Below are positions 62,569 through 64,000 of a stretch of DNA of 64,000 nt, one piece after another. A program made the translations under genes and the position numbers. Numbering within the stretch: position 1 is the stretch's first letter; each line of letters starts with the position of its first letter. The DNA lies in the NCBI GenBank assembly GCA_002499585.1, contig DAMH01000009.1, forward strand, positions 7,541 to 71,540. Reading direction: 5' to 3'. Source of the stretch: Euryarchaeota archaeon UBA552. Its GTDB lineage: Archaea; Thermoplasmatota; Poseidoniia; Poseidoniales; Thalassarchaeaceae. Below the pieces are notes generated by a model. That model was not told the origin of the DNA, made no database searches, and saw nothing but the letters and a program-made list of their open reading frames with translations.

Positions 62569-63189
62569 GTGAGTACAGATGAACTCAAAAACACAGCCCT
62601 CGACCGCAAGATGGTGGAATTCAATTTCAAAGCATTCGCTGATGCATACATTGACGATCTGACAAAGACATTGTCGGATCTCCCAAGGAGTAGTTTAGAG
62701 GACCTCCACAACGAGGTTATGAGGGCTATAGGCAGGGATGCAACGATCCATTTTGTCGGGAACGGAGGTAGCGCAGCAACACCATCTCACAGTGCGGGCG
62801 ATTGGTCAAAAGAACTCCGCATACGAACAATATCCCACGTCGACAACGTAGCATCACTCACAGCGTTTGCAAATGATGTGTCCTATGACGAAGTTTTCGT
62901 CGGTCAACTTGAGACTTTTCTGAGACCCGACGATTTAGTAATCGGATTCAGCGGATCTGGAAACAGTGAGAATGTGCTGAGAGCATTGAAATACGCGAAT
63001 GATAGAAGTTGCAGAACTGCAGCTGTCACTGGTAATTACATGGGAGGGGGCGGCGGAAGATTGCCTTCAATCGCAAATGTTTGTTTGGTCGTACCCACTG
63101 AATCGATGGAGAGAATTGAGGATTTGCAACTCATAATCAACCACATCATCAAGGAAGCAGTGAAGGAATCCAGGAAATCTAGTGGTTGA
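62569..63189 (+). CDS. gmhA: SIS-domain phosphosugar isomerase, GmhA-like
   Basis: Probable sedoheptulose-7-phosphate isomerase making heptose 7-phosphate. SIS motifs are FVGNGGSAATPSHSAGDW, FSGSGNSENVLRAL and the C-terminal RIEDLQLIINHIIKEAV, which in GmhA carries catalytic residues; here Gln replaces the common His of the E-D-x-H pattern. The 206 residues fit GmhA (about 190-200). GTG start immediately after the previous stop. The convergent neighbour is a heptose-kinase-like gene, which strengthens the call. Confidence 0.85.
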   Translation: MSTDELKNTALDRKMVEFNFKAFADAYIDDLTKTLSDLPRSSLEDLHNEVMRAIGRDATIHFVGNGGSAATPSHSAGDWSKELRIRTISHVDNVASLTAFANDVSYDEVFVGQLETFLRPDDLVIGFSGSGNSENVLRALKYANDRSCRTAAVTGNYMGGGGGRLPSIANVCLVVPTESMERIEDLQLIINHIIKEAVKESRKSSG

Positions 63190-64000
63190 TGATCTCAGAG
63201 CCTTTATGATCTATTTGAAATGGAATTACTCTGTTCTCTCTCGGTAAGGACTCAACAAGGCGGGAGCGAAGCGACTGGTCTCCTTGGACAAGAAAAAAGC
63301 CTCCTCCTCCGGCACCTAGAAGTTTACCTCCGCTGGCACCGAGATCGATTATTCTGGTGTACAAAGAGTCAAGATAGTCGTTGGTAACGCTGTGTGACAA
63401 ACCCCTCTTGATCTCCCATGACTTACCAAGAAGGACACCCAGAGACGTAAGATCACCCTTTTTCAGGTACCTCTCAGCCTCCCGGGCCTGCTCACGAATT
63501 TTCACCAGATTATACTTCCTTTGTTCGGAATCAAAAGCGACATCTGATAATATCGCGGAAGCGCTTCTAGTTGTGTTTGTATAAACAAGAGACAACTCAA
63601 GCTCCATTCTTTCTAGAGTATCATCTGGAATTTCTATGGGCTCGACAGTCACACCTCCAGTTCCAAACATAATCCGATTCAATCCCCCGTATGCTGCAGC
63701 ATACTGGTCTTGTCGTCCAATAGGCTCCCGCAAACACTCAATCTCAATCTTACAGGCTTCTTCTGCAAGTCGTCTGGAATCTACCACACGCCCCTCTAAT
63801 CTGTGAAGGGCATTGAGGACTCCCACAGTTACAGCTGATGATGATCCAAGACCAGTCCCACGTGACGGTATATCTGCTATTGTCGTTATCTCGACACCAC
63901 TGGAGATGCCTGTCAACTTTAGTGCCTCACGAATCAGGCCATGCTGAATATCGTCAACCTTGTCAACCATTTCCATTTTAGAATAAGAGAGTCTTATATT
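63179..64000 (-). CDS. GHMP kinase, heptose-7-phosphate kinase-like, N-terminus outside window
   Basis: Partial gene: the reading frame stays open to the right edge, upstream of the ATG at 63976. The codons before it read NIRLSYSK, which continues into a stretch typical of the family interior, so perhaps 70-80 N-terminal residues are missing. GHMP motif 2 is GTGLGSSSAVTVGVLNAL and motif 3 is GKLLGAGGGGFFLV. The visible part resembles D-glycero-D-manno-heptose 7-phosphate kinase (HddA) and related capsule-sugar kinases. It overlaps the GmhA gene by 11 bases tail to tail. Together they suggest activated heptose for a surface glycan. Confidence 0.85.
   Translation of the reverse strand, partial: NIRLSYSKMEMVDKVDDIQHGLIREALKLTGISSGVEITTIADIPSRGTGLGSSSAVTVGVLNALHRLEGRVVDSRRLAEEACKIEIECLREPIGRQDQYAAAYGGLNRIMFGTGGVTVEPIEIPDDTLERMELELSLVYTNTTRSASAILSDVAFDSEQRKYNLVKIREQAREAERYLKKGDLTSLGVLLGKSWEIKRGLSHSVTNDYLDSLYTRIIDLGASGGKLLGAGGGGFFLVQGDQSLRSRLVESLPRENRVIPFQIDHKGSEIINH

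Noticed and set aside
1..64000. CRISPR array, insertion sequence, rRNA or 7S RNA
   Set aside because: No regularly spaced direct repeats, transposase, terminal inverted repeats or rRNA-like conserved stretches were seen.

Overview
The window looks like a piece of an archaeal chromosome. It encodes aEF-1A with S10, S8e, SRP19, aIF5B, Sec61beta, FEN1, family B DNA polymerase, a GINS-like subunit, a Trm-G10-type tRNA methyltransferase and an archaeal-type Xer recombinase. It also carries aerobic, bacterial-looking metabolism: HemF and a HemY-type oxidase, an aa3-type oxidase, fused RibD, and bleomycin hydrolase. There are many exported proteins with one C-terminal membrane anchor, including a PGF-CTERM-like tail. 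This mix fits an aerobic marine Thermoplasmatota archaeon, most likely Poseidoniales (Marine Group II). That assignment is inference from gene content; no rRNA is present. Genes are tightly packed, no gene-free stretch exceeds 300 bases, and nothing looks like a phage, transposon or CRISPR array.

Layout. 1-2.2 kb: heme synthesis pair. 2.2-5.4 kb: membrane protein and FEN1 facing a tRNA methyltransferase. 5.4-10.3 kb: tRNA-Arg, secreted subtilase, RibD, lipid kinase, tRNA-Ser. 10.3-15 kb: oxidase operon cox2-cox1-cox3-cox4 on the minus strand, with an unusual exported domain fused to subunit I. 15-21.7 kb: Toprim protein, Lrp regulator, NSUN RNA methyltransferase, unknown genes, Sec61beta, a small Cys-rich protein, Xer and RimK-like ligase. 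21.7-26.6 kb: SAP-domain membrane protein, ParA, EamA transporter and an exported protein. 26.6-37 kb: information-processing genes (PUA protein, S8e, SRP19, PolB, EF-1A, S10, GINS) with IlvE, a PKD lipoprotein and bleomycin hydrolase. 37-43.7 kb: tRNA-Leu, giant subtilase with P domain and calcium-binding type repeats, TruD, HAD phosphatase. 43.7-52.1 kb: plus-strand P1B ATPase, triple zinc ribbon and coiled-coil protein converging on minus-strand ndk, aIF5B, moxR, parA. 52-54.8 kb: ABC-2 exporter and nitroreductase. 54.9-64 kb: fasciclin/blue-copper surface protein, PIN-helical repeat protein, membrane and exported proteins of unknown role, and heptose-type sugar genes running off the right edge.

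Connections. HemF and HemY supply protoporphyrin on the route to the heme of the oxidase encoded a few kb away. FEN1, PolB and the GINS-like protein are replication factors; FEN1 and PolB both end in PCNA-binding peptides. Sec61beta and SRP19 serve export of the many signal-peptide proteins. The least explained parts are the SAP-membrane protein beside ParA, the oxidase fusion, an orphan PIN-helical protein, and two genes near 58-61 kb that share an identical 13-base upstream element at identical spacing.
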